DNA of 64,000 nucleotides from Campylobacter concisus. GTDB taxonomy: Bacteria > Campylobacterota > Campylobacteria > Campylobacterales > Campylobacteraceae. This document shows, piece after piece, positions 9,726 to 20,138 of the stretch (its first letter is position 1; each line of letters starts with the position of its first letter). The notes under the pieces were generated by a model that had not been told where the DNA came from, searched no databases, and saw nothing but the letters and a program-made list of their open reading frames with translations. Position numbers and translations under genes: made by a program. Location of the stretch: positions 186,001 through 250,000 of the forward strand of contig NZ_CP049264.1 in NCBI RefSeq assembly GCF_003048875.2, in the 5' to 3' direction.

Positions 9726-9801
9726 GGTCGCTTAGCTCAGTTGGTAGAGCGCCACCCTTACAAGGTGGATGTCATAAGTTCGAGTCTTATAGCGACCACC
9801 A
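9726..9801 (+). tRNA. tRNA-Val (anticodon TAC)
   Basis: The acceptor arm GGTCGCT pairs with AGCGACC, the anticodon stem CCACC/GGTGG encloses CTTACAA, and CCA is encoded. It is the third gene of the cluster. Confidence 0.96.
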
Positions 9802-9813
9802 TTACTTTTAGGT

Positions 9814-9890
9814 GCAGCGGTAGTTCAGTTGGTTAGAATGCCGCCCTGTCACGGCGGAGGTCGCGGGTTCGAGCCCCGTCCGCTGCGCCA
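9814..9890 (+). tRNA. tRNA-Asp (anticodon GTC)
   Basis: The acceptor arm GCAGCGG pairs with CCGCTGC, the anticodon stem CCGCC/GGCGG encloses CTGTCAC, and CCA is encoded. A long open frame that runs across this gene and the next is an artefact of translating tRNA sequence. Confidence 0.96.
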
Positions 9891-10011
9891 TCTATTAAAC
9901 CTTAGGTTAAGGTTGCGTCTCATAAAGCACCCATTATTGAGTGTCAAATTAAATTTTAAGATTATAAGTTCTAAGATAACACTTTACGATTTGTTATTGA
10001 TACTTAATCTT

Positions 10012-10087
10012 GCCTCGTTAGCTCAGTTGGTAGAGCATATCACTCTTAATGATGGGGTCGTAGGTTCGAGACCTACACGGGGCACCA
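10012..10087 (+). tRNA. tRNA-Lys (anticodon CTT)
   Basis: The acceptor arm GCCTCGT pairs with ACGGGGC (one G-T pair), the anticodon loop is CTCTTAA, and CCA is encoded. It is the second lysine isoacceptor of the cluster, reading AAG. Confidence 0.95.
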
Positions 10088-10093
10088 TCTTTT

Positions 10094-10168
10094 GGCCCAT
10101 TCGTCTAGCGGTTAGGACACCAGCCTCTCACGTTGGTAACACGAGTTCGAGTCTCGTATGGGTCACCA
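10094..10168 (+). tRNA. tRNA-Glu (anticodon CTC)
   Basis: The acceptor arm GGCCCAT pairs with ATGGGTC (one G-T pair), the anticodon loop is CTCTCAC, and CCA is encoded. Aligned to the usual tRNA-Glu, position 34 is C rather than T, so it should read GAG. It closes the cluster and is followed by a T-rich stretch. Confidence 0.93.
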
Positions 10169-10760
10169 TTTTTCTTCTAAATTTAACTCAAATTTTGAAA
10201 AATTTAGTGCTAGTGCGATAAATTTGACTAAAAAATGTTTAAAATTTCTTTCTATTTTATGAAAGGTAATTTTGTGTTAAAAACTACCAGAGTTGCACAT
10301 ATAGAAAGCAATGGGGCACTCGTTTTTTCACAGTAAAATGAATTGTGTATTGTTATCATTAAATTTTTACATCTATGGATTATGATACTTTCTTGATTGC
10401 TTGTTAATGTGTGAAGTAGTTTTGGTATTTAGGTAGCAGAAATTATATTGAAATACTGTATTCAAAATCTCAAAATTCTTTGCCGAAGCTCTAAAAACTT
10501 GTTTTAATAACGAGGTGCTTGAGTTTTGTAAAAGGTTTTAGGCGAAAACGGATCAACAATTTATAAAAGTTTAGAGATTATAAATAATGATGAAATCATG
10601 ACTGCTGAGTTATTAAATCTTTTAGAAATACATAAATTTTAAAATTTAGCCGCAACATAAATTTGATAAATTTGCTGATTTTTATCTTGATAAATTTGAC
10701 TTATAAGGTAAAAGAGTAGGGCGCATTTGACTACGCCCTTTGATAAATTTTAAATTTAAT
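10169..10760 (+). other. Gene-free stretch with coding-like remnants
   Basis: No intact gene is seen between the tRNA cluster and the DUF4198 gene. Two short coding-like fragments are readable on the plus strand: a 25-residue frame at 10261-10338 and a frame near 10530-10642 containing GENGSTIYKSLEIINNDEIM. Neither has a full domain. They look like the residue of a small regulator or antitoxin gene that has decayed, but this is weak. Confidence 0.35.
10718..10739 (-). terminator. Rho-independent terminator of the DUF4198 gene
   Basis: AGGGCG pairs with CGCCCT across a 10-base loop, just past the minus-strand stop codon. On the minus strand the hairpin is followed after a few bases by a run of T. 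Confidence 0.6.
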
Positions 10761-11513
10761 CTATTTTAGCTCAAATGCAAGTGTTGCTGCGATCGTCTCA
10801 TCATCGCAAATTTTTGAGTCAGCAAATGGCATTTTATGCACTGTTTGTAGTAGCCATTTTCCAGGTTTAAGCGCAAGCACTTCTATCGTACCATCTGGCT
10901 CAGTTTTGCCGTGAAATGCGCTTTTTTCTTTTAAAAATCCATCAAATGTTCCATCAAGTGTAGCATTTTCTAAAGGTTTGCCCTCAAATAGAATTTTTAC
11001 TTTAAACGGCACGCCCACTTTGAAATTTGCTGGATTGTCAAGTGGGACTATCTCTAAGCGCTGCTGTGAAGGCTTTGTTACAGAGTCGTCCTTAGCTTTT
11101 TTATTTATTACACCTTTTGCGCTCATGCTCGCTTTTTTGCAGTATTTGGCGTCCTTGATGTCCTCTTTGGTTTTGCCCATGTGCCATGTGCCATCGCTTG
11201 CTTTTGTCCAAAACGTAGGCTTATACTCGCCAGCTATAAGGTATGAGCCGTCTTCTAGTTTGGCTCTTTCGTAGTGGTAGTTTTCGCCACTTTGTTTTAG
11301 GCTCAGTTTCTCGCCATTTTTATTTATAACGTATGGGGCTTCAAATAGGGCGATCCTATTATCTGGTATCTTTTCAACAGTTGGGAAGTCGTCTGCGTAG
11401 CCGATATCAACGCTAGTTACGTTCTTGCTGCTTCCAAAAAGCCAAAATTCGTGAGCTAAAGAGTGGCTGCTAAATGCTGCCAAAGCCAAAAGTGCAAATA
11501 AATGCTTATTCAT
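10761..11513 (-). CDS. Periplasmic DUF4198 protein, possible metal-uptake component
   Basis: The 250-residue product has a clear signal peptide (to about SLAHEFW) and the first mature residues HEFWLFG, the hallmark start of DUF4198 proteins. The C-terminal half is beta-rich, with EVLALKPGKWLLQTVHK near the end. The family includes periplasmic parts of nickel and other metal import systems and proteins near TonB receptors. The exact substrate cannot be read from this sequence. A Fur-type box lies in the intergenic region upstream, so iron control is possible. It is transcribed away from the secretion locus that follows. Confidence 0.75.
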   Translation of the reverse strand: MNKHLFALLALAAFSSHSLAHEFWLFGSSKNVTSVDIGYADDFPTVEKIPDNRIALFEAPYVINKNGEKLSLKQSGENYHYERAKLEDGSYLIAGEYKPTFWTKASDGTWHMGKTKEDIKDAKYCKKASMSAKGVINKKAKDDSVTKPSQQRLEIVPLDNPANFKVGVPFKVKILFEGKPLENATLDGTFDGFLKEKSAFHGKTEPDGTIEVLALKPGKWLLQTVHKMPFADSKICDDETIAATLAFELK

Positions 11514-11725
11514 TACCTATCCTTTCAGATTAAAATGTCTATTTTTCTTTTTCTAATATATGTCACAAAAATATTGTTAAATTTTTATAGATCTAAATTT
11601 TACTAATTTTTAGAAAATTTAGTAATCAAAACCAAATTTACTTTATCAAATTTATAAAAATAGCATGACTATAAAAATAGTTTAATCACTGAAATTACGA
11701 AATAAAATTAGTAGTGCAATTATAT

Positions 11726-11744
11726 CAAAATAATAATCATTGTC
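11726..11744. promoter_or_regulatory. Fur-type box
   Basis: The 19 bases match 15 of 19 positions of the classical Fur consensus, including an exact ATAATCATT core. The site is about equally far from both flanking start codons (213 bases from each), so it could control either gene. Confidence 0.5.
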
Positions 11745-11895
11745 AATATAAAATTAAATTTTACATACAAGAGAATAAACCAAATTAAATTTGCCTTTGC
11801 CATTTAGATAGCTAAAAAGTTTCATTTTTGAAATATTTTGTATAAAAATTCTTTTTTCTCATTATATTTTAATATTAGATTAAGATTATATCCTT

Positions 11896-11901
11896 TATAA
11901 T
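11896..11901 (+). promoter_or_regulatory. Likely -10 box for the TpsB gene
   Basis: A perfect TATAAT lies 57 bases before the TpsB start. The gene itself has a strong ribosome binding site (AAGGAAGG) just before its ATG. Confidence 0.5.
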
Positions 11902-11957
11902 GTCACTAAATTATTTTAGAAAATATAACTTTATAGTTATTTCCAAGGAAGGTTAAG

Positions 11958-13730
11958 ATGAGAACTCTCTTATCTTTAAGCATGGTGTGTGCTGCGCTAC
12001 TTGCTAATGAGACTAATCTAAAAAACGAGTTAAACAACGAAGAGATTAGGGCGAATATGGCAAGCTCTTTTAACGAAAGCTCCAACATAAATTTGCTTAA
12101 CGAAAAACCAACTTCAGAAGGTAAGCTAAATTTAAACGAAACTCCATGCTTTAAAATAGATAAAATTTCACTTCTTAGTGAGAACGAAGTAGCTAGCTTT
12201 AGCGCTAGTAGTGGTGGCGATGAGGCTATAATAAGAGAAGCTTATAACAAAAACTACTCTAAATTTAACTCTATTTTAGAGGCTAGCTTAAATAAGCTTG
12301 ATTTTAAATCAGGCAGCTGTCTTGGTAAAAACTCTATCAACCTAATCATAAACTCTTTTAACAACGAGATAATAAAAAGTGGCTATATCACTTCAAGTGC
12401 GAGCCTTGTTACAAAGAGCCTAAAAGATGCCAAGCTAGAGTTTGTGATAAATCTTGGCTTAATAGATGATATAAGCATAAATGAAACTGACAGCCAAAGA
12501 AATAGAGCGAGCTTATTTAGCGCATTTGGTGAGTACTCTCATAAAAATAAAGTGGCAAATATAAGAGATATCGAGCAGGCTCTTGAGTCACTGCAAAACG
12601 TCTCGAAAAATGACGTTAGCATTAAATTCTTGCCTTCAAATAGGGCTGGCTTTTCAAACATAGTGATCACTAGAGTTGATAGCTTTCCACTAAAGGCTGC
12701 TATTAGCATTGATAACCTTGGCTCAAAACAAAGTGGCAAATATCAAGGAATGCTAAATTTAAGCACGCTAAATTTGCTTGGATTTAACGAAATTTTTAGC
12801 TTCTCACGCGGAAAAGATATATTTAAAAAGTATGAGGTTACAAATAAATTTAATGGCGCCACTGATCACGGGGCTTCAAATAACTACTATTACGGCTTTA
12901 GTATCCCATTTGGCTACTTCATGCTTGAATACGAAAAGAGCAAATATGACTACGCCCAGATCATAAACGCAGCCTATAACCTCTACACATATAAAGGTAG
13001 AAGCGAGAGCGACTCACTAAGCCTTGCTTATACATTTTATAGGGACTCAAATTTTAAAAATAGCGCTTATGTAAAACTATTTAAGAGAAAAAATAAAAAC
13101 TACCTAGAGGACTACGAGCTAGATAACCAAGCTAGAAGAAATGCTGGATATGAGGTAGGCGTAAAATCAAGCTGGAATTCTTACAACCAAGCTTTTAGCG
13201 CCAAGCTAGCTTACAAAAAGGGCACTGGTATATTTAGATCACAGCCTGATCCTTTGGAGGATAGCGGCGAGGCTACATCTAGGTTTGCTCTAATAAATTT
13301 AAACCTAAACTACAAATATAAATTTGAACTTCCACTAAGCTATGATCTAAATATCAACGCAAGATATGGTCTAAATAAACTAAGCTTGCAGGATAAATTT
13401 AGCATCGGTGGATATCACAGTGTTAGGGGCTTTGACGGGGAGAGTTCGCTTGTTGGAAACCACGGAGTAAGCGTAAGAAATACCCTCTCATATAACTACT
13501 ATAAGAGCAACTCTGTCTATGCAGGGCTTGACGCTGGCATGGTAAGAGCAGCGAGCAGTGGCATAAAGGATAAAAACACCCTTGCTGGATACGCCATAGG
13601 TCTAAGAGGCAGCATGAAAGCCTACAACAACCTAAGCTACGACATATCTGTCTCAAAACCTCTTTATAAGCCAAAGAGTTTCGAAACTAAATCAACAAAT
13701 GTAAATTTCATCATAAGCTACGAATTTTAA
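11958..13730 (+). CDS. Two-partner secretion outer-membrane transporter (TpsB, ShlB/FhaC family)
   Basis: The 590-residue product has a short signal peptide, a POTRA-like periplasmic region to about residue 240, and a C-terminal 16-strand-type beta-barrel with alternating aromatic residues. The loop-6 signature VRGFDGE is intact, and the protein ends in a phenylalanine after a typical last strand, as outer-membrane barrels do. It would export the TpsA protein encoded 9 bases downstream, across the outer membrane. The tight spacing shows one transcription unit. The region between signal peptide and POTRA is long and low in complexity. Confidence 0.9.
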   Translation: MRTLLSLSMVCAALLANETNLKNELNNEEIRANMASSFNESSNINLLNEKPTSEGKLNLNETPCFKIDKISLLSENEVASFSASSGGDEAIIREAYNKNYSKFNSILEASLNKLDFKSGSCLGKNSINLIINSFNNEIIKSGYITSSASLVTKSLKDAKLEFVINLGLIDDISINETDSQRNRASLFSAFGEYSHKNKVANIRDIEQALESLQNVSKNDVSIKFLPSNRAGFSNIVITRVDSFPLKAAISIDNLGSKQSGKYQGMLNLSTLNLLGFNEIFSFSRGKDIFKKYEVTNKFNGATDHGASNNYYYGFSIPFGYFMLEYEKSKYDYAQIINAAYNLYTYKGRSESDSLSLAYTFYRDSNFKNSAYVKLFKRKNKNYLEDYELDNQARRNAGYEVGVKSSWNSYNQAFSAKLAYKKGTGIFRSQPDPLEDSGEATSRFALINLNLNYKYKFELPLSYDLNINARYGLNKLSLQDKFSIGGYHSVRGFDGESSLVGNHGVSVRNTLSYNYYKSNSVYAGLDAGMVRAASSGIKDKNTLAGYAIGLRGSMKAYNNLSYDISVSKPLYKPKSFETKSTNVNFIISYEF

Positions 13731-13739
13731 GGATAAAAT

Positions 13740-16700
13740 ATGCTAAAGAACAACCAAATTTCAAATTCACAAAAACCTAGCCTTTTAACCATAGGCTTAA
13801 ATTTCTACGTAAGTCTCTCTTTGCTACTTGGCACTATGCCCGCCCTTGCAAATGAGCCAAGTATCATAGCTGACCCAGGCGCTAGCAACCGCCCTGATAT
13901 ATTAAAAGCTCCTAATGAGACGCTAATCATAAACATCACAAACCCTGATAGTAAGGGCGTATCTATAAATGAATATAGCAGGTTTAATACCCCAACCACT
14001 GGCACTATCCTTAATAACTCTAATAAAAATATAGACACAAAGATAGCTGGTCAGATAGATGCAAACTATAGGCTAAATAAAGAGGCAAGCCTTATTATTA
14101 ACAAAGTAAATTCGGCTGAGAAATCATCTCTAAAAGGAAATTTAGAGGTTGCAGGTAGCAGAGCTGATGTGGTCATAGCAAACCCAAATGGCATAAGCGT
14201 AGATGGTCTAAATATGATCAACTCATCCTCACTCACACTAACAACAGGCAATATCAATAAACTAAGTCCTAAAGAGATAGAGCTAATATCTAATAACTCT
14301 ATCGACATCGTAGGGGACGGCCTAAATGATAAGAGCAGTGACTATACTAATGTGATCTCAAATGCTGTAAATTTAAACTCAAATATCCACGCAAATGAGC
14401 TAAACATCATCGGTGAAAAGGCGGTTACTTCAAGTAAAGATAGACTTTACAACGACGTAAAAGCTAAAAACCAAGAAAACAGCTTTAGCCTAGATAGTAG
14501 CGCGCTTGGCGGCATGTATGCTAATAAGATAAAGCTAGTTGGCACAAGTAATGGTGTAGGTGTAAATAATAATGGCCTAGTAATAGCAAATAACAACATA
14601 GAGATAAGCCTTGATGGCGACATAGTTAATGCTGGTGCTATCGCTTCTAACAAAGAGGCTAAGATAGAGGCAAAGACTATAACAAACAAAGATGAAGCGC
14701 TAATAGCAGCCAAAGAGAACCTTAACATAAAAGCAGAGACTTTGGTAAATACTTCAAGCCAAATTTATGCTAAAGATATAAATGTAGAGGCTAAAAAGCT
14801 GGTAAATAACTCAAGCTCGCAGGCTAGGGTGGAGAAAAGCTCATTTGCTAAAAATTTAGCTCTAAAGCAAAGTGGCGAGAATAGATTTAAACTTGAAGAG
14901 GTAAATTTAAAAGAGATAAAAGCAAAGATAGAGGCTAAATTTAAAAAACTAGGCAAAGAGCTAAGCGAGCAGGAGCTAAATGCTGAAATTTTAAAAGAGG
15001 CTATAAGTAAAGATAGCACCCTTTATGCGCTAAATTTACACAAAGACTCATATCTATATGGCACATCGACAAAGGTATTTGCTAATCTAAGACTAGACAT
15101 TGACAAAAACGAAGTAGTACTTGATACTAGCAAAGCAAAAGACCGCGAGGTGCTAAAGAGAATTTACTACTCTATAAACAAAGAAATTTTAAACGAAGAA
15201 GATAAAGCCAATTTCATCCCAGGTAGCATAGTAGCAAGCAATGATATAAATTTAAAAACAGATGAGCTACTAAATGATAAGAGCTTTATCTACGCAGGCA
15301 ACGACCTCGTGCTTGATAGCAAAGATATAACAAATGTAGCGTTAAATTTAAGAAGAGATGTTAGCAGCTTTAACGAATTTAAGTGGAAAAAGCAAGAGTG
15401 GAAAGGTAAAAGAGGAAAAGTTTTTGGTAAAAAAAGATGGGTAACTAAAGGCGGCAAAGGTGCTGTATTTAACTTCTCATATACAGATGTTGGCCTTCCA
15501 GCAGTCTTTGCAGCTGGTAATAACATAGTAGGAAGCACACAGGATTTTTCAAGCTACGCACTAAATGACGATATAAAGCTAGCAAATGTTGATCTGGATA
15601 AATTCTCTGAGCCAATATTTAATAGCCCAATCATCAAAAACCTAAATAGAAGGGTGAAAAACCAAGGGTATTACTACAGCCTTGATAGTATAAGCTCAGC
15701 CTACATAGCAAATATCCTTGATGGCTTATATGAAGCAAGAAACGAGAGTATAAGTAAATTTAAAAATGAGGCAAAAGATAAAAACGTAAAAGCTTCAGCT
15801 CTGGTTATGGCTAATAACATAGAGCTAGACGCCAAAGGCAACATAAGTCTAGCTGGCAGCGTAGTGGCTGATAATATCAATCTAAACTCACAAAATTTAA
15901 ACTTAAATCACCTAGAGCTAAACTCTAAAGATCTAAATTTAAAAGCGAACGCAGCAAATATCAACTCAAGTGAAATTTCAGCCAAAAATATAAATGTAAA
16001 TGCAAATAATATAAGCTTAGACAAAGAGTCATCTCAGTTTAGCAAGGCTTCAAATCTAAAAGCAGACGAGAGCCTAAGCCTAAACGCTAAAGAAAATTTA
16101 AACATCGCTGGCGGAGGCTTAGAGGCTGATAAGATAAATTTAAGCGCAGATAATATTAATATAAACGCCAAAGAGTTTGCCTATAGCCATAGCGCAAAAG
16201 AAAAAGGCGTAGAATTTAAACAAAGCATCCAAACACTAAATAGCGCAAACCTAGACGCAAAAGATATAAATTTAAACTCTAAGTCAAACACGCAGATAAG
16301 CTCAAGCAACTTAAGAGCCACTAACAAGCTAAACATAGAAGCTGGAAATGATATATATGTAGTAGGTGCTAATACAAACGAGAGCACGGAGACTAAAGAG
16401 AAGTCAAAGGGCTTTTTCTCTAAAAAAGAGTCACAGCTAATGGCTATAAATCAAAAGGTCATCAGCTCAAATTTAAACGCAGGTGATATCAGTCTAAAGG
16501 CTGGTGGCAATGCAATAGTAACTGGCTCAAATTTAAGTGCTAAAAATGATATAAACATAGATGCAAATAATATAGGCTTAGCCCCAACAGCTTATAAAAA
16601 TGATGAGGCAAGATCTAGTTCTAAGAAGTCATTTGGTGGATTAAAATCTACCCTTGATATGCACTCTCTTGATAAGACAAACTTACAAGGCTCATCTTTA

Positions 16701-19700
16701 AGCACTAGTCAAGGAGATATAAATTTAAATGCAAACAACGACATCTCTATAATATCTTCAGATATTAAAGGTGGTAGAAATGTAAATTTAAATGCTGGTA
16801 ATAACTTGTCTATATTAGCAGCTAAAGAGCAAATAAAAGAAAAAAGCGTTCATAAGAGCTCAAACATTAATATAATCTCATTATTGACATACCCAGGCAT
16901 GCTGGTAGCTTCTGCAATAGATCCTATTGGGACTGGTTCAAATACCTACTTGTTTGAGCAAATGTTTGGAGATACTCTGACTCAAATTTATCGCTCTACA
17001 TATAACGAAAAGGGAAGTCTTGATGCGCTAGCGAAGCTTTCAAATATATCTGCAGCCAAAGAGCTCAATCTAAAAGCAAATGAAGCTACTATAACTGCAA
17101 ATTTGTCAAGTAAAGATGATACTAATATAAAGGCAAATTCTATTGAGATATCAAATGCCGAAAACGAGCATAGTAGCTATGAGATATCTAAGAGCAAGGG
17201 TATAAATCTACCAAGCACCAAAGATCTTGCAAATGATCAAAAACCAAAACCTATAAAAGAATTTAAGTACGATACTAGCACTAAGACAAGAGTAGCAGAC
17301 GCAGAGTATGAAAAATCTACCACCGATGTAGCATCAACTAAAGCTATATCGTCAAACCTTGTTTCAGATAAAAATATAAATTTAAATGCAAACGAAGAGA
17401 TAGGTATCACTGGATCAAATTTGATCGCTAAAGAAGATATAAATCTAATAAGTAAAAATGCAAATATCGATATATTAAATAGCACTGACACTACTGATAT
17501 ATCTAAAACACTAAAACAAGCAAAAGCAGCTCTTTCTATCACTGCCCAAAACGAATACGTAGAGGTGGCTCCAGCTAGTCTTGCTTTGATAGAAGCTATA
17601 AAGCAGCTTAAAAAGGTAAAAAAAGAGTATGATAGCTATAAACACACTAGAGATGATCTAAAAGATAAACTACATGAGCTAAAACAAGCTTATAAAAGTA
17701 AAACTCCTGGCATAGATGGCTCAGATATAGAAGATCTATCAGATATCCTTGAAAATGTTAATGACGAAGAGAGATACTATAAGGCAAATATAGCTTTAGC
17801 TATGGCAAACGTAGAGGCTAAGAGCTTAGCTCTAGTAGCTCAAGTAGCAGCAGCTGCAAAGGCAGCATCTAACTGGTATACATTTGGCTTTAGTGTAGGA
17901 GTAGCAGCTAGTGTAAATGGTCACAAATCAAAATCAAACTCAAATGAAGTTATCTCTAATCCATCAAATTTAAGCGCAAATAACATCAAGATACAAACTC
18001 CAAATGATACAACTATCACTGGTTCAAATTTAAGTGCCAATAATCTAATAGATATAAACACAAACAACTTAAATATAAACTCTAGCAAAAACACCTATAC
18101 ATCAGAAAGTAAAGACAAAAGCATAGGTGGAACCATGAGATATACTATGTATGGTGGTGGCGGCGGAAGTGCTGGCCTAAACTACTCTACTAGTAGTAGT
18201 GACACAGAGAGCCTAAAAAACAACAACTCTCATCTTTACTCAGCTAAAGATATAAATATAAACACAGCCAATGACGCAACTATCAAGGGAGCAAATTTAA
18301 GAGCTGATGAGAGATTAAATTTAAAAGTAGGAAATAACCTAAGCTTAGAGAGCGTAAGAGACAAATACGCATATAACGAAAGAGGATATAGTGTAGGTGT
18401 CGGCATAGGATTTAGTAGTGATAAATCACCAAACTCAAGCTTTGCTAATCCATCTAGCACAAAAGCAACTAGCACCAATGCAAATTTCTCTAGATCAAGC
18501 TCAAATACAATAACCAAACAAACCGTACTCTCATCTATAACAGCAAATGAGCTAAACGTAGAGGTAGGTAAAAACACTCATCTAAAAGGATCACTACTAG
18601 CAGCAGGAGAGTATGATAAAGATAATACCTTTATAGATAACCACAACCTAAATTTAAAAACAAATACCCTAAGCTATGAGAACCTATCAAATACAAGCTA
18701 TGCTAAAGGAACAGACTTTAGCATAGGAGCTAACTATATCCTAGAAGATAAAAACAATAAAGATAGCAGATCAAATAACAATCAAGAAGATAAATTTACA
18801 GGTCTTAAATCAATAGATCTATCTAACCATAGAAATTTAAGCTACAGCTTATCTAAAAACCTAGCAACTCTAGGTAGTGGCAACATAGAGATAGCTGATA
18901 AAGAGAACTCTGATGATCTAACAAGACTAAATAGAGATACTACTAAACTAACAAAAGATCTAGTAAATACTAGCATAAGCTCAAATGTGGATGGTAGTAT
19001 GGATTTAAGGGTGCTAACAAAGAGTGGGCAAAAGGATATAGCTAAAGAGATAGTAGATGCTAACTATGGATTAAAAAAACTATCAGAGCAAATGCCAGAC
19101 GAAAATAGCAAGAATAAAATAGTATCAATTATGGGAAAACTTCTTGTGTATGGAAGTATGGTTGCTTTGGATATAATACCAACCAGTTATAATAATGGAG
19201 GTTTATTTGGGCAGCTTGTTGGTTCTTTCGGTGGAAAAGAGATTGCAAGTGACCTTATTTCTGTTTTTAGTAAAAACTCAGAAAAATATGAACTATATAA
19301 AGATAAAATGGTTAAGCTTGAGGATAGTAAATACTTCAAGACCATTAGCCCAGAAAAGCGAGAGGAATTAAAAAAGCTTTCGTATTTTAAAGACCTTTAT
19401 GTCTCTAAAGAACCTTTAGGAATAGATGTGGATACCATAACACATCAAAATTTTGGAAATGGTATCTTGAATACGCCAATGGAGGCTATTATGAACGGAC
19501 TTGAGCAAACTGGTCAGATTAAAAAGGATGGTACAAGGCTTGCTGGAAATACCATTGAATTAACGATAAAATATAATCCAACGCGTGGATTTTTCTCTGA
19601 TTTGCTTGAAGCAGCGCAGGATAAATTTAGTATAGGTACAAGTGACATGGCGAAGCAAGTTGGTAGTTTTATATCGGATGTAACAAAAGCTGCTGAAGAA

Positions 19701-20138
19701 AAAAGAAAAAAAGATAATAGAGTTTTTGCTGTAAATTTTGCAGCACATTCTCAGTTAAATACATTAGTCTATAATGGTGTTAAATGGGGCATAGACAATG
19801 AACTTTATAGGCATTTAGATGGAGTTAAAAGTTCAATGAAAAAAGGTAAAGGCAATCCATATACTGTTTCTTCTTTTGGATCTCCAGTAGATGTAGAAAA
19901 AATGAGAGATGTATTAGAAGCGGCTAAAATTGATATAGCGGGAACATTTTCCAACAAAGACGATTTTGTAGCAGAAGGTCTTGGTGGAAATAAAGATGTG
20001 AATAAAAAAGCAGATATGACAGATCGTATAAATGTGTTAAATATTCCTAAATTATTTATGGATGGCTCACCACACAGTTCTTATGTGTGTCAAGATTATG
20101 AAAAAGATGGTGCTATATGTGGTGTAAATTTCCAGTAG
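13740..20138 (+). CDS. Two-partner secretion exoprotein with a lipase-like C-terminal domain (CdiA-type)
   Basis: The 2132-residue product begins with a signal peptide ending near PALA. A TPS secretion domain follows to about residue 190 and contains the ANPNGISVDG signature. A long beta-helix region of asparagine-rich repeats follows. Near residues 1280-1390 there is a helical, coiled-coil-like insert, where CdiA proteins carry the receptor-binding part. The last about 370 residues differ in composition and end in a probable toxin: YNPTRGFF, then AAHSQ with a candidate nucleophile Ser2004, FGSPVD, NKDDFVA (Asp2074/2075) and SPHSSY (His2112). This order matches alpha/beta-hydrolase lipases. 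No VENN motif is present at the junction. The final 18 residues recur in a small lipoprotein at 28145. It is short for the CdiA family. The toxin reading is inference; the secretion domain is certain. Confidence 0.85.
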   Translation: MLKNNQISNSQKPSLLTIGLNFYVSLSLLLGTMPALANEPSIIADPGASNRPDILKAPNETLIINITNPDSKGVSINEYSRFNTPTTGTILNNSNKNIDTKIAGQIDANYRLNKEASLIINKVNSAEKSSLKGNLEVAGSRADVVIANPNGISVDGLNMINSSSLTLTTGNINKLSPKEIELISNNSIDIVGDGLNDKSSDYTNVISNAVNLNSNIHANELNIIGEKAVTSSKDRLYNDVKAKNQENSFSLDSSALGGMYANKIKLVGTSNGVGVNNNGLVIANNNIEISLDGDIVNAGAIASNKEAKIEAKTITNKDEALIAAKENLNIKAETLVNTSSQIYAKDINVEAKKLVNNSSSQARVEKSSFAKNLALKQSGENRFKLEEVNLKEIKAKIEAKFKKLGKELSEQELNAEILKEAISKDSTLYALNLHKDSYLYGTSTKVFANLRLDIDKNEVVLDTSKAKDREVLKRIYYSINKEILNEEDKANFIPGSIVASNDINLKTDELLNDKSFIYAGNDLVLDSKDITNVALNLRRDVSSFNEFKWKKQEWKGKRGKVFGKKRWVTKGGKGAVFNFSYTDVGLPAVFAAGNNIVGSTQDFSSYALNDDIKLANVDLDKFSEPIFNSPIIKNLNRRVKNQGYYYSLDSISSAYIANILDGLYEARNESISKFKNEAKDKNVKASALVMANNIELDAKGNISLAGSVVADNINLNSQNLNLNHLELNSKDLNLKANAANINSSEISAKNINVNANNISLDKESSQFSKASNLKADESLSLNAKENLNIAGGGLEADKINLSADNININAKEFAYSHSAKEKGVEFKQSIQTLNSANLDAKDINLNSKSNTQISSSNLRATNKLNIEAGNDIYVVGANTNESTETKEKSKGFFSKKESQLMAINQKVISSNLNAGDISLKAGGNAIVTGSNLSAKNDINIDANNIGLAPTAYKNDEARSSSKKSFGGLKSTLDMHSLDKTNLQGSSLSTSQGDINLNANNDISIISSDIKGGRNVNLNAGNNLSILAAKEQIKEKSVHKSSNINIISLLTYPGMLVASAIDPIGTGSNTYLFEQMFGDTLTQIYRSTYNEKGSLDALAKLSNISAAKELNLKANEATITANLSSKDDTNIKANSIEISNAENEHSSYEISKSKGINLPSTKDLANDQKPKPIKEFKYDTSTKTRVADAEYEKSTTDVASTKAISSNLVSDKNINLNANEEIGITGSNLIAKEDINLISKNANIDILNSTDTTDISKTLKQAKAALSITAQNEYVEVAPASLALIEAIKQLKKVKKEYDSYKHTRDDLKDKLHELKQAYKSKTPGIDGSDIEDLSDILENVNDEERYYKANIALAMANVEAKSLALVAQVAAAAKAASNWYTFGFSVGVAASVNGHKSKSNSNEVISNPSNLSANNIKIQTPNDTTITGSNLSANNLIDINTNNLNINSSKNTYTSESKDKSIGGTMRYTMYGGGGGSAGLNYSTSSSDTESLKNNNSHLYSAKDININTANDATIKGANLRADERLNLKVGNNLSLESVRDKYAYNERGYSVGVGIGFSSDKSPNSSFANPSSTKATSTNANFSRSSSNTITKQTVLSSITANELNVEVGKNTHLKGSLLAAGEYDKDNTFIDNHNLNLKTNTLSYENLSNTSYAKGTDFSIGANYILEDKNNKDSRSNNNQEDKFTGLKSIDLSNHRNLSYSLSKNLATLGSGNIEIADKENSDDLTRLNRDTTKLTKDLVNTSISSNVDGSMDLRVLTKSGQKDIAKEIVDANYGLKKLSEQMPDENSKNKIVSIMGKLLVYGSMVALDIIPTSYNNGGLFGQLVGSFGGKEIASDLISVFSKNSEKYELYKDKMVKLEDSKYFKTISPEKREELKKLSYFKDLYVSKEPLGIDVDTITHQNFGNGILNTPMEAIMNGLEQTGQIKKDGTRLAGNTIELTIKYNPTRGFFSDLLEAAQDKFSIGTSDMAKQVGSFISDVTKAAEEKRKKDNRVFAVNFAAHSQLNTLVYNGVKWGIDNELYRHLDGVKSSMKKGKGNPYTVSSFGSPVDVEKMRDVLEAAKIDIAGTFSNKDDFVAEGLGGNKDVNKKADMTDRINVLNIPKLFMDGSPHSSYVCQDYEKDGAICGVNFQ

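Larger units (their letters stand above)
11514..11957. other. Divergent intergenic region with promoters and a Fur-type box
   Basis: These 444 bases separate the minus-strand DUF4198 gene from the plus-strand TpsB gene. They are strongly AT-rich and hold no credible ORF. The Fur-type box and a -10 box for TpsB, listed separately, are the only signals I can support. Confidence 0.6.

Noticed and set aside
9829-10221. Open frame of 130 codons across tRNA-Asp, tRNA-Lys and tRNA-Glu
   Set aside because: It translates three tRNA genes; no coding signal.
13740-20138. VENN motif at the toxin junction
   Set aside because: No such motif was found near residues 1700-1800; the junction was placed by change of composition instead.
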